From: Sporolactobacillus shoreae
Lineage (GTDB): Bacteria; Bacillota; Bacilli; Bacillales; Sporolactobacillaceae
NCBI RefSeq assembly: GCF_004684935.1
Contig: NZ_SRJD01000005.1
Span: forward strand, 1 to 64,000
Reading direction: 5' to 3'
Length of the DNA: 64,000 nt
In this document: positions 26,634-35,037 of the stretch, piece after piece
Numbering within the stretch: position 1 is the first letter of the stretch
Layout of the letters: every line of letters starts with the position of its first letter
Program-made: the position numbers and the translations under genes
Notes under the pieces: model-generated
What the model was told of the DNA's origin: nothing
The model's database searches: none
What the model saw: the letters and a program-made list of their open reading frames with translations, nothing else

Positions 26634-27416
26634 CTATTCCAGACAGAAGTCCTGTATTTTCTCACGCGTCTTATCTGTCATGCCAAACTCTGCCGACAGA
26701 TAGTGTTCAAATGTGCCATAGGTTTCGGAGATCGATTGCATCGCGGCTTCAAGAAATTCTTCATGGAGCAGAAAACCGTCTTCAAAGCGTTTTAAAGCCG
26801 TTCCGGAAATATAGTGTGAAGCCTCTTCAAACATTTCCTCGTGAAAGACGAAAAGTGTCTGATTTGAAAGCATATAGTCTTCCATAATGGTATCCGTCGG
26901 CACGCCCAGTGTTTTTAAAATTAGCATTGCCCCGACCCCGGTCCGATCCCGTCCTCCCGTGCAATGGTGGACCAACGGCAAATTCTGTTCCGGCCGAGCG
27001 ACCAGGCTCATCATCCTTTGGTAAGAGGCATTGCGGATCGGCATCTGTGCATACACCTGTGTAAATTTCTCGCGGGTAAATGTTTTATAAAAAGTTTCCG
27101 GATCCCACTCCGAATGGGCGGTTGACTTATCCTCGCCGTTGACGGCAACTCGTTCATGTTTCTCGCGCCCAATCTGCGGATCCGGTTTTAAATCGGCTTC
27201 TTCCTTATCCCGATAGTCATAGATATACTTGATTTCCAAATCTTTCAGATAATCAATATCTCCCGCAGTAAGACCGGTCAGCTCAGCTGCCCGGAAGATC
27301 AGCCCTTTTTTGATCCGCCTGCCGTCTTGAGCTTTAATCCCGCCCATATCACGGAAATTGAAGACACCTTCCAAAGGGAGCAACCGCTCCGGCAAAACTT
27401 TTTCTTCCATCCGCAT
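26634..27416 (-). CDS. Tyrosine-type protein phosphatase (IphP-like)
   Basis: A 260-residue protein of the Y_phosphatase3/IphP group. It starts with the family's LEGVFNFRDMGG block, continues with IFRAAELTGL, and has the P-loop HHCTGGRDRTGVG (Cx5R) with the catalytic cysteine. A downstream helical cap ends in FEHYLSAEFGMTDKTRE. These act on phosphotyrosine, phosphoinositides or small phosphates; the substrate is unknown. GGGGGGAG precedes two candidate ATGs, at 27416 and 27410. A homologue lies divergently at 27829. Confidence 0.88.
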   Translation of the reverse strand: MRMEEKVLPERLLPLEGVFNFRDMGGIKAQDGRRIKKGLIFRAAELTGLTAGDIDYLKDLEIKYIYDYRDKEEADLKPDPQIGREKHERVAVNGEDKSTAHSEWDPETFYKTFTREKFTQVYAQMPIRNASYQRMMSLVARPEQNLPLVHHCTGGRDRTGVGAMLILKTLGVPTDTIMEDYMLSNQTLFVFHEEMFEEASHYISGTALKRFEDGFLLHEEFLEAAMQSISETYGTFEHYLSAEFGMTDKTREKIQDFCLE

Positions 27417-27828
27417 CCTCTCCCCCCTATAAACAATCACCGGACAATCATCCGGGCAAAAATGATTCACTGTTGATTTATCATATCATACTTCTTTTAA
27501 GTCTGAATCGAATCTATCTTTCTTTACAAATTATTATTGAAAACGGATTATCCACTCTGGTAAAAGGTATCGTAACCCTTCTTGAATACAGTTTATAATG
27601 GAGGAGTACAGCCCTTCCCGCGACCAGGAGGTGATTAATCTTGAAAAATATGGGATGAATCTGTACTATGGTTGGACAGCAGAATAGAAGTCTTTTTAAC
27701 AGAAGACACTGTCAATTAGAGAGCCGCCCGCCATTGTGTCATTCTTTTTCAGAATCAGGATATGATTGATGAAGGAAGGCAAACATGACAGAAGCACCAC
27801 CAATTTTAACGCAAAAAAGGTGAAGTGA
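27417..27828. other. Intergenic region between the two phosphatase genes
   Basis: No gene of useful length is supported. A TATAAT-like box near 27593 and an AGGAGGTGATTAATC site are followed by TTG and only five codons (TTGAAAAATATGGGATGA), possibly a decayed start. The remainder shows no repeats or hairpins that I can support. Confidence 0.35.
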
Positions 27829-28524
27829 ATGATTTCAAGACGCATTCCGCTTTCTTCGACGCTAAATACCCGGGATCTGGGCGGATATCCGACTGCAGAC
27901 GGCAAAGCGACAAAGTTTCGCAGGATAATCCGCAGCGGTGCACCTTTGGTTCTAAGTGGAGAAGACATCGCCCTCCTAAAAGAATCAGGTGTGACAGCCG
28001 CCATTGATTTTCGTTCAAAAGCGGAAATTGTAAAAAAACCAAGCGCCTTTGAACAGTCTGCCGATTTTAATTATTTTCACTGTCCGTTTCTGATCGGAAA
28101 TAAAGACCCTGGTTCAAAGGATGAGGTTCCGTCACTTTACGCGAGGATCCTATCTGATTTTTCAGCCTTGAAAAAGATCATGAAGATTATCGCCGAACAA
28201 GATGGAGCCATCCTGATTCATTGCGCTGCGGGGAAAGATCGGACCGGTGTGGTTTCCGCCCTGCTTCTGCTCATTGCAAGGGTGGACGTCAGCGATATTC
28301 TTGCGGATTATCAGATTTCCTACACTTACTTACGTTCAGACATCAGGGAAAAAATGAAACGGGATCCGAACCTGCCATCCTATTACGGCCGTTCCGACAT
28401 GGAATACATGGAAAAAACACTCGAACAGTTTTTCAGAACTTATGGCAGCGTGCGTCATTATTTTCGGAAAATCGACTTAACGGCAGATGAAATTGCATCC
28501 GTGAAAAAGAAACTGATCGAATGA
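27829..28524 (+). CDS. Tyrosine-type protein phosphatase (IphP-like), second copy
   Basis: A 231-residue homologue of the divergent neighbour: STLNTRDLGGYPTADG at the start, IRSGAPLVLS, and the P-loop IHCAAGKDRTGVV with catalytic Cys and Arg. The cap region ends YMEKTLEQFFRTYGSVRHYF. AAGGTGAAGTGA precedes the ATG. The next gene, a methyltransferase, starts about 35 bases after its stop, so the two are likely co-transcribed. The two phosphatases differ widely in sequence, so they are not a recent duplication. Confidence 0.9.
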   Translation: MISRRIPLSSTLNTRDLGGYPTADGKATKFRRIIRSGAPLVLSGEDIALLKESGVTAAIDFRSKAEIVKKPSAFEQSADFNYFHCPFLIGNKDPGSKDEVPSLYARILSDFSALKKIMKIIAEQDGAILIHCAAGKDRTGVVSALLLLIARVDVSDILADYQISYTYLRSDIREKMKRDPNLPSYYGRSDMEYMEKTLEQFFRTYGSVRHYFRKIDLTADEIASVKKKLIE

Positions 28525-28559
28525 ATCACGGTAGAAAAAATTATTTTGGAGGACATCAC

Positions 28560-29315
28560 ATGTCGAACACAGAAAAGTTTAGCGGTAAAGCCGAAATCTA
28601 TGCCCGATTCAGACCTGATTATCCTGAAGCGATGATCCGTGATCTGATCAGTGAAAACAATCTCGATCAAGCTTCGGTTGTCGCTGATATCGGTTCGGGC
28701 ACAGGTATCCTGACCGCCCAGCTTGTAGAACATGGTTTAACTGTAAAGGCTGTTGAACCAAACACAGATATGCGCCATGTAGCGGAATCTTCTCTCCGTA
28801 TGAATCCGCTGTTCACATCGGTGGCCGGAACGGCTGAACAAACCACACTGCAGAATCAATCAACCGATCTGATTACGGTCGCTCAGGCCTTTCACTGGTT
28901 TGATCCCGTGACTTTCAAAAAAGAATGCGGGCGTATCTTGAAAAGCTGGGGCCAGGTCGTTCTGATCTGGAACAGCCGGGTCCCCGACGCGCCACTCATT
29001 CAGGAAAGTGAAACAATCTGTAAACAGTTCTGTCCCGATTTTAACGGTTTCTCAGGAGGGCTTGATTCTATTTCATCCCGTTTCAAAACCTTCTTTCAAG
29101 ACGGAAAGTATCAATTCAAGACATATGATCACCCGCTTTATTACAACCTGGAGGACTTTATCGGTCGGCATCTTTCAGCTTCGTATGCTCCCAAAAAATC
29201 CGCCTCAAATTATCAGCCCTATATCGGGGCACTGACCGAACTCTTTCAAAAACACAGCCAAAACGGCATGGTTCCTTTCCCAAATGAAACCCGGTGCTAT
29301 AGCGGACACGTCTAA
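28560..29315 (+). CDS. Class I SAM-dependent methyltransferase
   Basis: A 251-residue Methyltransf_11/25-type enzyme. SAM-binding motif I is VADIGSGTGILTAQL, followed by the acidic VEPNTDM loop and the ITVAQAFHWFD motif characteristic of this UbiE/YcgJ-like group. The end FPNETRCYSGHV matches the family's usual C-terminus, so it is complete. GGAGGACATCAC selects ATG 28560 over an ATG at 28521. The stop lies only nine bases from that of the convergent MFS gene. Confidence 0.87.
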   Translation: MSNTEKFSGKAEIYARFRPDYPEAMIRDLISENNLDQASVVADIGSGTGILTAQLVEHGLTVKAVEPNTDMRHVAESSLRMNPLFTSVAGTAEQTTLQNQSTDLITVAQAFHWFDPVTFKKECGRILKSWGQVVLIWNSRVPDAPLIQESETICKQFCPDFNGFSGGLDSISSRFKTFFQDGKYQFKTYDHPLYYNLEDFIGRHLSASYAPKKSASNYQPYIGALTELFQKHSQNGMVPFPNETRCYSGHV

Positions 29316-29324
29316 GTTCTTCAA

Positions 29325-30572
29325 TTATCTATCTGATTCGCCAAATCCAAAATTCTCTGGTCTGATTTTTACTGGAGCAGGAAGACGGCGCAAAACAGGA
29401 ATAAGAAGAACGTATACTGATACAAACAGAAATCCGCTGCTTGCGATTATAAACACAAATCTGCTCCCTATAGCATTGCCGATCACTCCGCCGATTAGAG
29501 AACCCAAAGGCATCGTGCACGTAGCGACGCTGACCATGACCGACATCGAGCGGGCCAGTAATTTTTGTGGAAGCAGGTTTTGCATCAGAGTATAGCCAAG
29601 CACGTTGTTCAGCCCGAGTGGAATCATGCTTGCTGCAAAAAAGACAACTTTAAGAACAACAGATGGAACAAGCGCTGAAAGCAGCCAGAAACAAAAACCG
29701 AGAAAATAGCTACCGATCAGCAGACGTCCAATGAAAAAACGATTGAATAATGGAGCAGCCAGCGCGCCCGTCAGGCTTCCGGCTGCTGAACTTGCTAGCA
29801 GAATGCCGTAGCTTTTCGAGCCGCCTAGCGAATCCGCGTAAGCCGGGAGTACTGCGGTCAAAGCACCTAGCGTAAAATTGGTTACAGCGCCTGTCACAAT
29901 AATTTTCCCCAAAACAGAATGCAGAACAACCTGAAATCCTGCTTTCAAATCGGCAAAGTAGTCATTTACCTGATGCTTGAAAGAAGCGCCGTGAATTGGC
30001 TCAGATGGAACACACAGCAGTTTGAAGAGCGCGGCAGCGGCAATAAAGGTTCCGATATCGGTCAAATAAAGGGAGATGGCTCCCACTGTAGCAAGGACCG
30101 CTCCGCCGATCGCGTTAAATGCGGCGTCAGTCCCCTGATAAGCCAGGGACATCAAGGAATTGGCCGTAACCCGGTCATCTCTCTCTAAAAAACGCGGAAT
30201 AAGTGCATTTTCCGCCGGGAATGAGAACTGATCAAGAAAAGAAACGGCAGGCATGACAGCGAGTATCAGCCCGACAGAAAGCAATCCTGAAAAATAGGCT
30301 GCGGGAATCAGACAGAGCAATACAGCCTGACCTATTTGCGAAACGATAAGTAATTTTTGTATCGGGTACCTGTCAACAATGGGTCCAACTAGAAATTGCA
30401 GTGCCTGAGGCAGAAGGATCAGGAACCCGGCCAGCCCTGAATAAAAAGCCGATCCGCCCAGCTGATAGACCAGCCACATGGCACCGACATAATACATGCT
30501 GTCTCCCATGTTAGTCATCAGGCGAGCCGAGATCAAAAGACGGAAATTCCTATTACGAAATAATGATTTCAT
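29325..30572 (-). CDS. MFS exporter (MFS_3/EntS type)
   Basis: A 415-residue transporter with 12 hydrophobic segments; it starts MKSLFRNRNFRLLISARLMT and has the GPIVDRYPIQKLL loop of the drug-efflux MFS_3 subgroup. The export substrate is unknown. It follows the ArsR-type regulator on the same strand with a 62-base gap. That gap contains a 20-base palindrome which is also present in front of the regulator gene, so it is almost certainly a target of that regulator. Start ATG 30572 follows AAGGAGAG. Confidence 0.9.
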   Translation of the reverse strand: MKSLFRNRNFRLLISARLMTNMGDSMYYVGAMWLVYQLGGSAFYSGLAGFLILLPQALQFLVGPIVDRYPIQKLLIVSQIGQAVLLCLIPAAYFSGLLSVGLILAVMPAVSFLDQFSFPAENALIPRFLERDDRVTANSLMSLAYQGTDAAFNAIGGAVLATVGAISLYLTDIGTFIAAAALFKLLCVPSEPIHGASFKHQVNDYFADLKAGFQVVLHSVLGKIIVTGAVTNFTLGALTAVLPAYADSLGGSKSYGILLASSAAGSLTGALAAPLFNRFFIGRLLIGSYFLGFCFWLLSALVPSVVLKVVFFAASMIPLGLNNVLGYTLMQNLLPQKLLARSMSVMVSVATCTMPLGSLIGGVIGNAIGSRFVFIIASSGFLFVSVYVLLIPVLRRLPAPVKIRPENFGFGESDR

Positions 30573-30599
30573 TTGGATCTCTCCTTAAATATATTTACT

Positions 30600-30619
30600 C
30601 GGTAAAATAAATTTGACCG
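30600..30619 (-). promoter_or_regulatory. Operator of the ArsR-type regulator, MFS side
   Basis: CGGTAAAATAAATTTGACCG is a near-perfect palindrome (CGGTnAAATnnATTTnACCG), 28 bases upstream of the MFS start. It matches the copy at 31272-31291 when that is read on the other strand. Confidence 0.7.
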
Positions 30620-30634
30620 TTCAACAAAAAATTA

Positions 30635-31243
30635 TTACTCCTGATCCATATGCTGATCAAAAGCCTTTCGATCAACCTGAAATCCAAAGGCGGACATAAA
30701 GTAAGTTTTTGCATCCGATTGCTCCCCATCCCGGTTGCACAGTTTATCGTACTTATTAAACAACTCCGCCGCTTCTTTAGAAAATTCCTGAAAGTGCCGG
30801 TCATTCATCGTTATCTCCCAATAGGTAGCCAGTGCCTTCATATTTCCTGGCACTTGGCCACTGATCGAAAAGGCCTCATCCGGAGCGGTCAGTGCACGCA
30901 TATGTGTCCTGTCGATCATGCTCAGCACGATCTGCCTGTAGGTTTCACTGACTTCCCTTTTTTGCGGAAGCAGGGACACATCGGGTAAAAAAGCCTGGGC
31001 CACCGATTGGTAAAATTTTTGCACAATCCCATTGATCTCTTCAGTGCGGATCAATTCAATCAGATGGTTTTTTTCAAGTTCCCGCAGGTGATAGTGAATC
31101 CGCGCGCGGGATAAGTTGAATTGCTCGGCCAGCTGCTGGCCTGTATACGGTTTTTCAACGAGCAGCATCATCAATTTGGCCCGAAAAGGGTCACTTAAAA
31201 CTTTCAGTTGATTCAAATCTCTAATGACGAGCGTTGGCTTCAT
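30635..31243 (-). CDS. ArsR-type winged-helix transcriptional regulator
   Basis: A 202-residue regulator with an N-terminal winged helix-turn-helix: LKVLSDPFRAKLMMLLVEKP, then TGQQLAEQFNLSRARIHYHL and RELEKNHLIEL. The C-terminal 120 residues form a helical effector or dimerisation region without metal-binding cysteines. It heads a two-gene operon with the MFS exporter and probably represses both genes through the matching palindromes. The start is ATG 31243; the ribosome binding site is AGGTGATCAAAA. Confidence 0.88.
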   Translation of the reverse strand: MKPTLVIRDLNQLKVLSDPFRAKLMMLLVEKPYTGQQLAEQFNLSRARIHYHLRELEKNHLIELIRTEEINGIVQKFYQSVAQAFLPDVSLLPQKREVSETYRQIVLSMIDRTHMRALTAPDEAFSISGQVPGNMKALATYWEITMNDRHFQEFSKEAAELFNKYDKLCNRDGEQSDAKTYFMSAFGFQVDRKAFDQHMDQE

Positions 31244-31271
31244 TTTTGATCACCTGTTATATATTTTTAAT

Positions 31272-31291
31272 CGGTTAAATTTATTTTACCG
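31272..31291 (-). promoter_or_regulatory. Operator of the ArsR-type regulator, autoregulatory copy
   Basis: CGGTTAAATTTATTTTACCG lies 29 bases upstream of the regulator start. Its reverse complement differs from the MFS-side site at one position. Both are preceded by ATATATTT-like sequence. Confidence 0.7.
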
Positions 31292-31399
31292 TTGATAATA
31301 ACTATTTGCAATAATTTGAAGGTAATAGAACATCGTTAATGTGATTGAATCTGCTCTCTGAAAACCATAGTATTAAGTAAAACTATCAAAAATCTGAAA

Positions 31400-31627
31400 T
31401 TATTTTAAAATACCACTTCGCTTAAGATGATACCAAATTGAAATCAGAGACAAAATAAATAATATCAACGGTATCCATATGAGGCTTGAAGAAAAATAAG
31501 TATACGTATTATCCCCATTCAGCTGACCGCTGTCAATCAAAAGTAATCGAACCTCCGATAATACCTGAATGGCAAAAAACATCACTGCACTTATGGAAAA
31601 CAATGTAATCCCTATTCTTAAATACAT
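31400..31627 (-). CDS. Small two-helix membrane protein
   Basis: A 75-residue protein with two membrane segments (about 5-28 and 48-68) separated by a polar loop, and a short basic tail KRSGILK. GGAGGGAG precedes the ATG. I do not recognise a family. It is monocistronic. Confidence 0.65.
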   Translation of the reverse strand: MYLRIGITLFSISAVMFFAIQVLSEVRLLLIDSGQLNGDNTYTYFSSSLIWIPLILFILSLISIWYHLKRSGILK

Positions 31628-31992
31628 ACAAACTCCCTCCAGTCCTGATTGTAGTTTTTAACTCGGCATTTAAAAAAAGAGACAAACATCAACTCGAACT
31701 GGAAGAGCAACTGGTTGATTTTAGATCAACAGAAACCATGATTTATTTCAATGATTTAAACCTTATGATAAAAGTCTTGTAAAATTTATGCAATGCCTGT
31801 AAAACGTTTTCAGTAAATTCGTCACTGCCAGATTATTTACTTAAGAAACCACCTTGTTTCAGATCAATAGTAAAGCCTGTGAGAGGCTGAATCTCTCTGG
31901 TTTTTTTGTTGCTGAAAAAACCCGGAGGAACAATTCTTTGACTGCCTGCCCGTAATCTCTAAAATAAGAAATATAAGAATGAAAGAGGTGGA
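31628..31992. other. Intergenic region
   Basis: No gene is supported. At about 31874-31910 GTGAGAG and CTCTCTGG flank a short loop and are followed by TTTTTTT, a terminator-like hairpin with no evident rightward gene before it. Otherwise AT-rich sequence. Confidence 0.4.
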
Positions 31993-32634
31993 ATGATGAC
32001 TTATTTATATAAAATCAGCAGACCCAAGACTGTTACAGACACAATGCCTGTTCTCGTCACTCTTCACGGGATGGGCTCGAATTATCATGACCTGACTTCA
32101 ATCGCTGGTAGCGGAGAAAAGACATTCGTGCAGATCGACGTTCAGGGTGATAAGCCGTTCCGGTCAGGTTATACCTACTATATCCCCGAGTTTTCCAGGC
32201 AAACTGAGGAAGAAGTAATATCAGGGACACTTTCCCGGCTCAATCAATTCCTGAACGATACCTATAAAAAGGAAAAGCTTTCGGCGAATCAGCCGCTGTT
32301 CTTTCTTGGGTTCAGTCAGGGAGCCATTCTTAGCCTGTCCTATGCCCTGACCTATCCAGACAATGTAGCCGGCGCGGTCGTCCTGAACGGAAGGCTGCCC
32401 CAATATATCACGGACCGCAAAAAAGCACCGGTTGTTCAGAATCCGCCTGCTTTCTTTATCGCACAGGGACAGTTTGATCCGCTGTTTTCACTCGAAGTCG
32501 GGCGGTCAATCAATAATTATCTAACGGAAAAAGGATTCGAAACGGGTTATCATGAATATCCGGTTGCTCATGGTGTGATCGCTCCTGAGGTGCAAGACAT
32601 CCGCAGGTGGCTGAATGATCATTTCAATGCCTGA
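31993..32634 (+). CDS. Phospholipase/carboxylesterase-type alpha/beta hydrolase
   Basis: A 213-residue hydrolase of the carboxylesterase/thioesterase group (YtpA/Abhydrolase_2-like). The oxyanion region is LHGMGSNYHDL, the nucleophile elbow FLGFSQGAIL, the acid in QGQFDPLFS and the histidine in YPVAHGVIAPEV. Small cytoplasmic esterases of this group act on short-chain esters. AGAGGTGG precedes two adjacent ATG codons (31993, 31996). Monocistronic. Confidence 0.88.
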   Translation: MMTYLYKISRPKTVTDTMPVLVTLHGMGSNYHDLTSIAGSGEKTFVQIDVQGDKPFRSGYTYYIPEFSRQTEEEVISGTLSRLNQFLNDTYKKEKLSANQPLFFLGFSQGAILSLSYALTYPDNVAGAVVLNGRLPQYITDRKKAPVVQNPPAFFIAQGQFDPLFSLEVGRSINNYLTEKGFETGYHEYPVAHGVIAPEVQDIRRWLNDHFNA

Positions 32635-32676
32635 CAATAATCCCCGCCATTTATTTCTCAGGCGGGGATTATTGTG
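32634..32676 (+). terminator. Rho-independent terminator
   Basis: Perfect arms ACAATAATCCCCGCC and GGCGGGGATTATTGT flank a 12-base loop; the left arm begins at the last base of the esterase stop codon. It can act in both directions. Confidence 0.85.
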
Positions 32677-32717
32677 TATACATTTTGCTGCTCAGCTCAA
32701 GCCGCTTTTTGAAATCG

Positions 32718-33263
32718 TTAGTGATAATCAAGCAATTCCTCCTGACTTTTGTGCAAATAACCGGCCAAGCGATCAAATTGTGAAGTGAATCCTTCAATGA
32801 CACCCATATCCAATACCTGCTGAAGTGCTTTATCCGACGTGAAATGGGAGCGAACCGTCACCCTTGTTTTGTTTTCTTCGTCAAGCAGCTTCACGGTCAC
32901 GAGTATCTGCGGCATTCCGTCGACCGGCTGGCCTTCCTCATTCACAAACATGTCGGTATAGACAATCTTTTCCGGTGCACTGATTTTGTGATAGACTGCC
33001 TTACCCCAAGATTCCTGGCCATAAAATTCACCCTGCGCTTCATCCGTGCAGCGCATGCAATAGTGCCAGACACCATCCGGCATAAACTCAAATCTTCGGC
33101 TTTCGGTCCGCCATCCTTCAGGGCCCCACCATTCTGCCAAACGCTCCTGCTCAGAAAAAGCCTTGAATACCAAGTCTCTCGGTGCTGCGAAAACACGCTC
33201 CATCAAGAGATCCTGTCCTTCAACCTTTGTGTTCATACGGCTTGTTGTTTCTCCGTCATCCAT
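32718..33263 (-). CDS. SRPBCC (AHSA1-like) domain protein
   Basis: A 181-residue START/AHSA1-fold protein: LLMERVFAAPRDLVFKAFSE, LAEWWGPEGW, ETRSRRFEFMPDGVW-like and the C-terminal GFTSQFDRLAGYL block. Proteins of this group bind small hydrophobic ligands; many accompany ArsR regulators, but none is adjacent here. GGAGGT lies directly on an upstream ATG (33269), so the second ATG at 33263 is preferred. Confidence 0.87.
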   Translation of the reverse strand: MDDGETTSRMNTKVEGQDLLMERVFAAPRDLVFKAFSEQERLAEWWGPEGWRTESRRFEFMPDGVWHYCMRCTDEAQGEFYGQESWGKAVYHKISAPEKIVYTDMFVNEEGQPVDGMPQILVTVKLLDEENKTRVTVRSHFTSDKALQQVLDMGVIEGFTSQFDRLAGYLHKSQEELLDYH

Positions 33264-33506
33264 CCGCATACCTCCAGAACGGGAAAAAAATTTTGTTTAT
33301 TCTCGGCTAAAGGTTCCCTGTTTCATTTGGAACGAAACGGAAGCTGAACAGCAATAATGCATCTTGTGACAGAGTCTCCGGTAAGCTTCTGTCAGCTGCC
33401 AGAAGCTTACCGGTATTTTTATATCCGTCACACTCTATATATACCCCTGATCAAAAAAAGTTAAACACAATAAATGTGTCCAAAAGTATACTTTTCAGAA
33501 GAAGAA

Positions 33507-34292
33507 TTAGCCCTTCCCTTCTTTAAATTCCGGATACAAAGACATGCCGCCATCAACAAAAATGGTCGCGCCGGTTACATAGCTTGACTCCTCCGATGCA
33601 AGCCATGCAGCAACCGCAGCCACTTCTTTTGGTTCACCGATATAACTGATCGGAATCAGCTCCACGGTGCTTTTCTTCTGGACCGGATCCGCAAACTTTT
33701 CTGCGTTAATCGGCGTATTGATTGTCCCGGGCGCAATGCTGTTCACACGAATCCCGCGTCCGGCGTATTCGAGTGCGATTGTCTCGCTGAACATCCGTAC
33801 TCCTCCCTTACTCGCCGCATAATGGGCGAAAGTCGGCCAGGGGATCCTCTGATGGACGGATGACAAATTAATGATATTGCCCCTCTTTTTCTGATTCAGA
33901 AAATATCTGAGCGCTGTTCTTGAGCCAAGAAACACACCTGTCAAATTGACATTGATGACCTTGTTCCAGTCTTCAAGGCCCAGTTTATCTGTCGGCGACT
34001 GGTTTTCCATGCCGGCATTGTTAACCCAGACATCCACGCCGTCAAAGTGTTCGATGGCCGCATTGACCAGCGCGCGTGCCCCTTTTTCCGTCCCGATATC
34101 GGCACGGACAGCTACCGCTTTTCCGCCCGCCTTTCTCAAAAGTGCGACCGTTTCTTCAGCGCCGCGGTGATCACGATTATAGTTAATGACTACCGACATT
34201 TTCTCTTCAGACAAGCGTCGCGCAATCGCATTTCCGATACCTTTTGATCCTCCAGTGACGACCGCCACCTTCCCTGATAAATCCGGATACAT
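33507..34292 (-). CDS. SDR oxidoreductase (glucose 1-dehydrogenase type)
   Basis: A 261-residue short-chain dehydrogenase with TGGSKGIG (NAD(P) binding), NNAG in VWVNNAGMENQ, catalytic Ser in NLSSVHQ, YxxxK as YAASK and the C-terminal YVTGATIFVDGGMSLYPEF typical of glucose 1-dehydrogenase-like enzymes. The arginine-rich NYNRDH loop after beta-2 suggests NADP(H). GGAGGG places the start at ATG 34292 rather than 34328. Confidence 0.92.
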   Translation of the reverse strand: MYPDLSGKVAVVTGGSKGIGNAIARRLSEEKMSVVINYNRDHRGAEETVALLRKAGGKAVAVRADIGTEKGARALVNAAIEHFDGVDVWVNNAGMENQSPTDKLGLEDWNKVINVNLTGVFLGSRTALRYFLNQKKRGNIINLSSVHQRIPWPTFAHYAASKGGVRMFSETIALEYAGRGIRVNSIAPGTINTPINAEKFADPVQKKSTVELIPISYIGEPKEVAAVAAWLASEESSYVTGATIFVDGGMSLYPEFKEGKG

Positions 34293-34374
34293 ATATTTTT
34301 TCCCTCCAAAAAAATGTTTCTTCAACATTTTGGGAAATTTATCCGAAAATTAATCATTTTCATGTCTAAAATAA

Positions 34375-34416
34375 CGAAACCCCGCGCTTTCCTAAAGGAA
34401 AATGCGAGGTTTCATC
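34375..34416 (-). terminator. Terminator between the SDR gene and the IS element
   Basis: GAAACCCCGCGCTTTCC and GGAAAATGCGAGGTTTC pair around TAAA with a few G-U or mismatched positions. It lies outside the IS element boundary and upstream of the SDR gene in its reading direction, so it more likely terminates leftward transcription coming from tnpA. Confidence 0.55.
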
Positions 34417-34462
34417 GATGCGTTTTTTAAATTTACAGAAAACTGGCGTAATGCCACGGATT

Positions 34463-34936
34463 TCAATCCGTGGATGTAAGCCCTGATCTTCGTTTTTTGT
34501 TCAGGGCTTCTTTGCTGTACTGGTCTTCAATGTACTGTTCAACCGTCTCTTTAGACATGTTGCCCAGCGTGGACATATAATAGCTGCGCGTCCAAAGGTG
34601 CCCGCCCCACAGTTTGGCAGCTTTGATCTCTGGATAAGCATCGAAAAATAGCCGGGCAGAGCCGCCTTTCAGGGCTTTGACCGCGTCCGTTGCCGATAGT
34701 TTCGGTTTAAAACTGATCAGCAGATGGACATGGTCCGGCATCACCTCCATCGTTTCAATCCGGATTTCATTCAGGTCGGCAATACGCTGCAGAATCGCCT
34801 TCATTGCCTGAACGAGTGGCGGCGTGGTGAATACCTGACGGCGATATTTCGTGATCCATATCAGGTGGAAGTGAAAATTGTAAACATAGGTCTGCGTATA
34901 AATAGCCCCAGCTATTTTTGACTTTTTTGGTTTCAT
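34463..34936 (-). CDS. tnpA: IS200/IS605 Y1 transposase TnpA
   Basis: A 157-residue single-strand DNA transposase. The HUH metal site is H69-V-H71 in MPDHVHLLISF and the catalytic tyrosine is Y135 in VEQYIEDQY. The N-terminal YNFHFHLIWITKYRRQVF block is typical. It excises and inserts the element as a single-stranded circle by recognising the end hairpins; its own stop lies inside the left hairpin. It appears intact. A weak Shine-Dalgarno (AAGGAGAC) precedes the ATG. Confidence 0.95.
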   Translation of the reverse strand: MKPKKSKIAGAIYTQTYVYNFHFHLIWITKYRRQVFTTPPLVQAMKAILQRIADLNEIRIETMEVMPDHVHLLISFKPKLSATDAVKALKGGSARLFFDAYPEIKAAKLWGGHLWTRSYYMSTLGNMSKETVEQYIEDQYSKEALNKKRRSGLTSTD

Positions 34937-35037
34937 GTCTAGTCTCCTTAACCGTTGATTAACTAACGTTTATACTATTTATGATACACTCATATCATGG
35001 TATAATAAACATATCCAGAAGAAAGGAGGACGGATCC

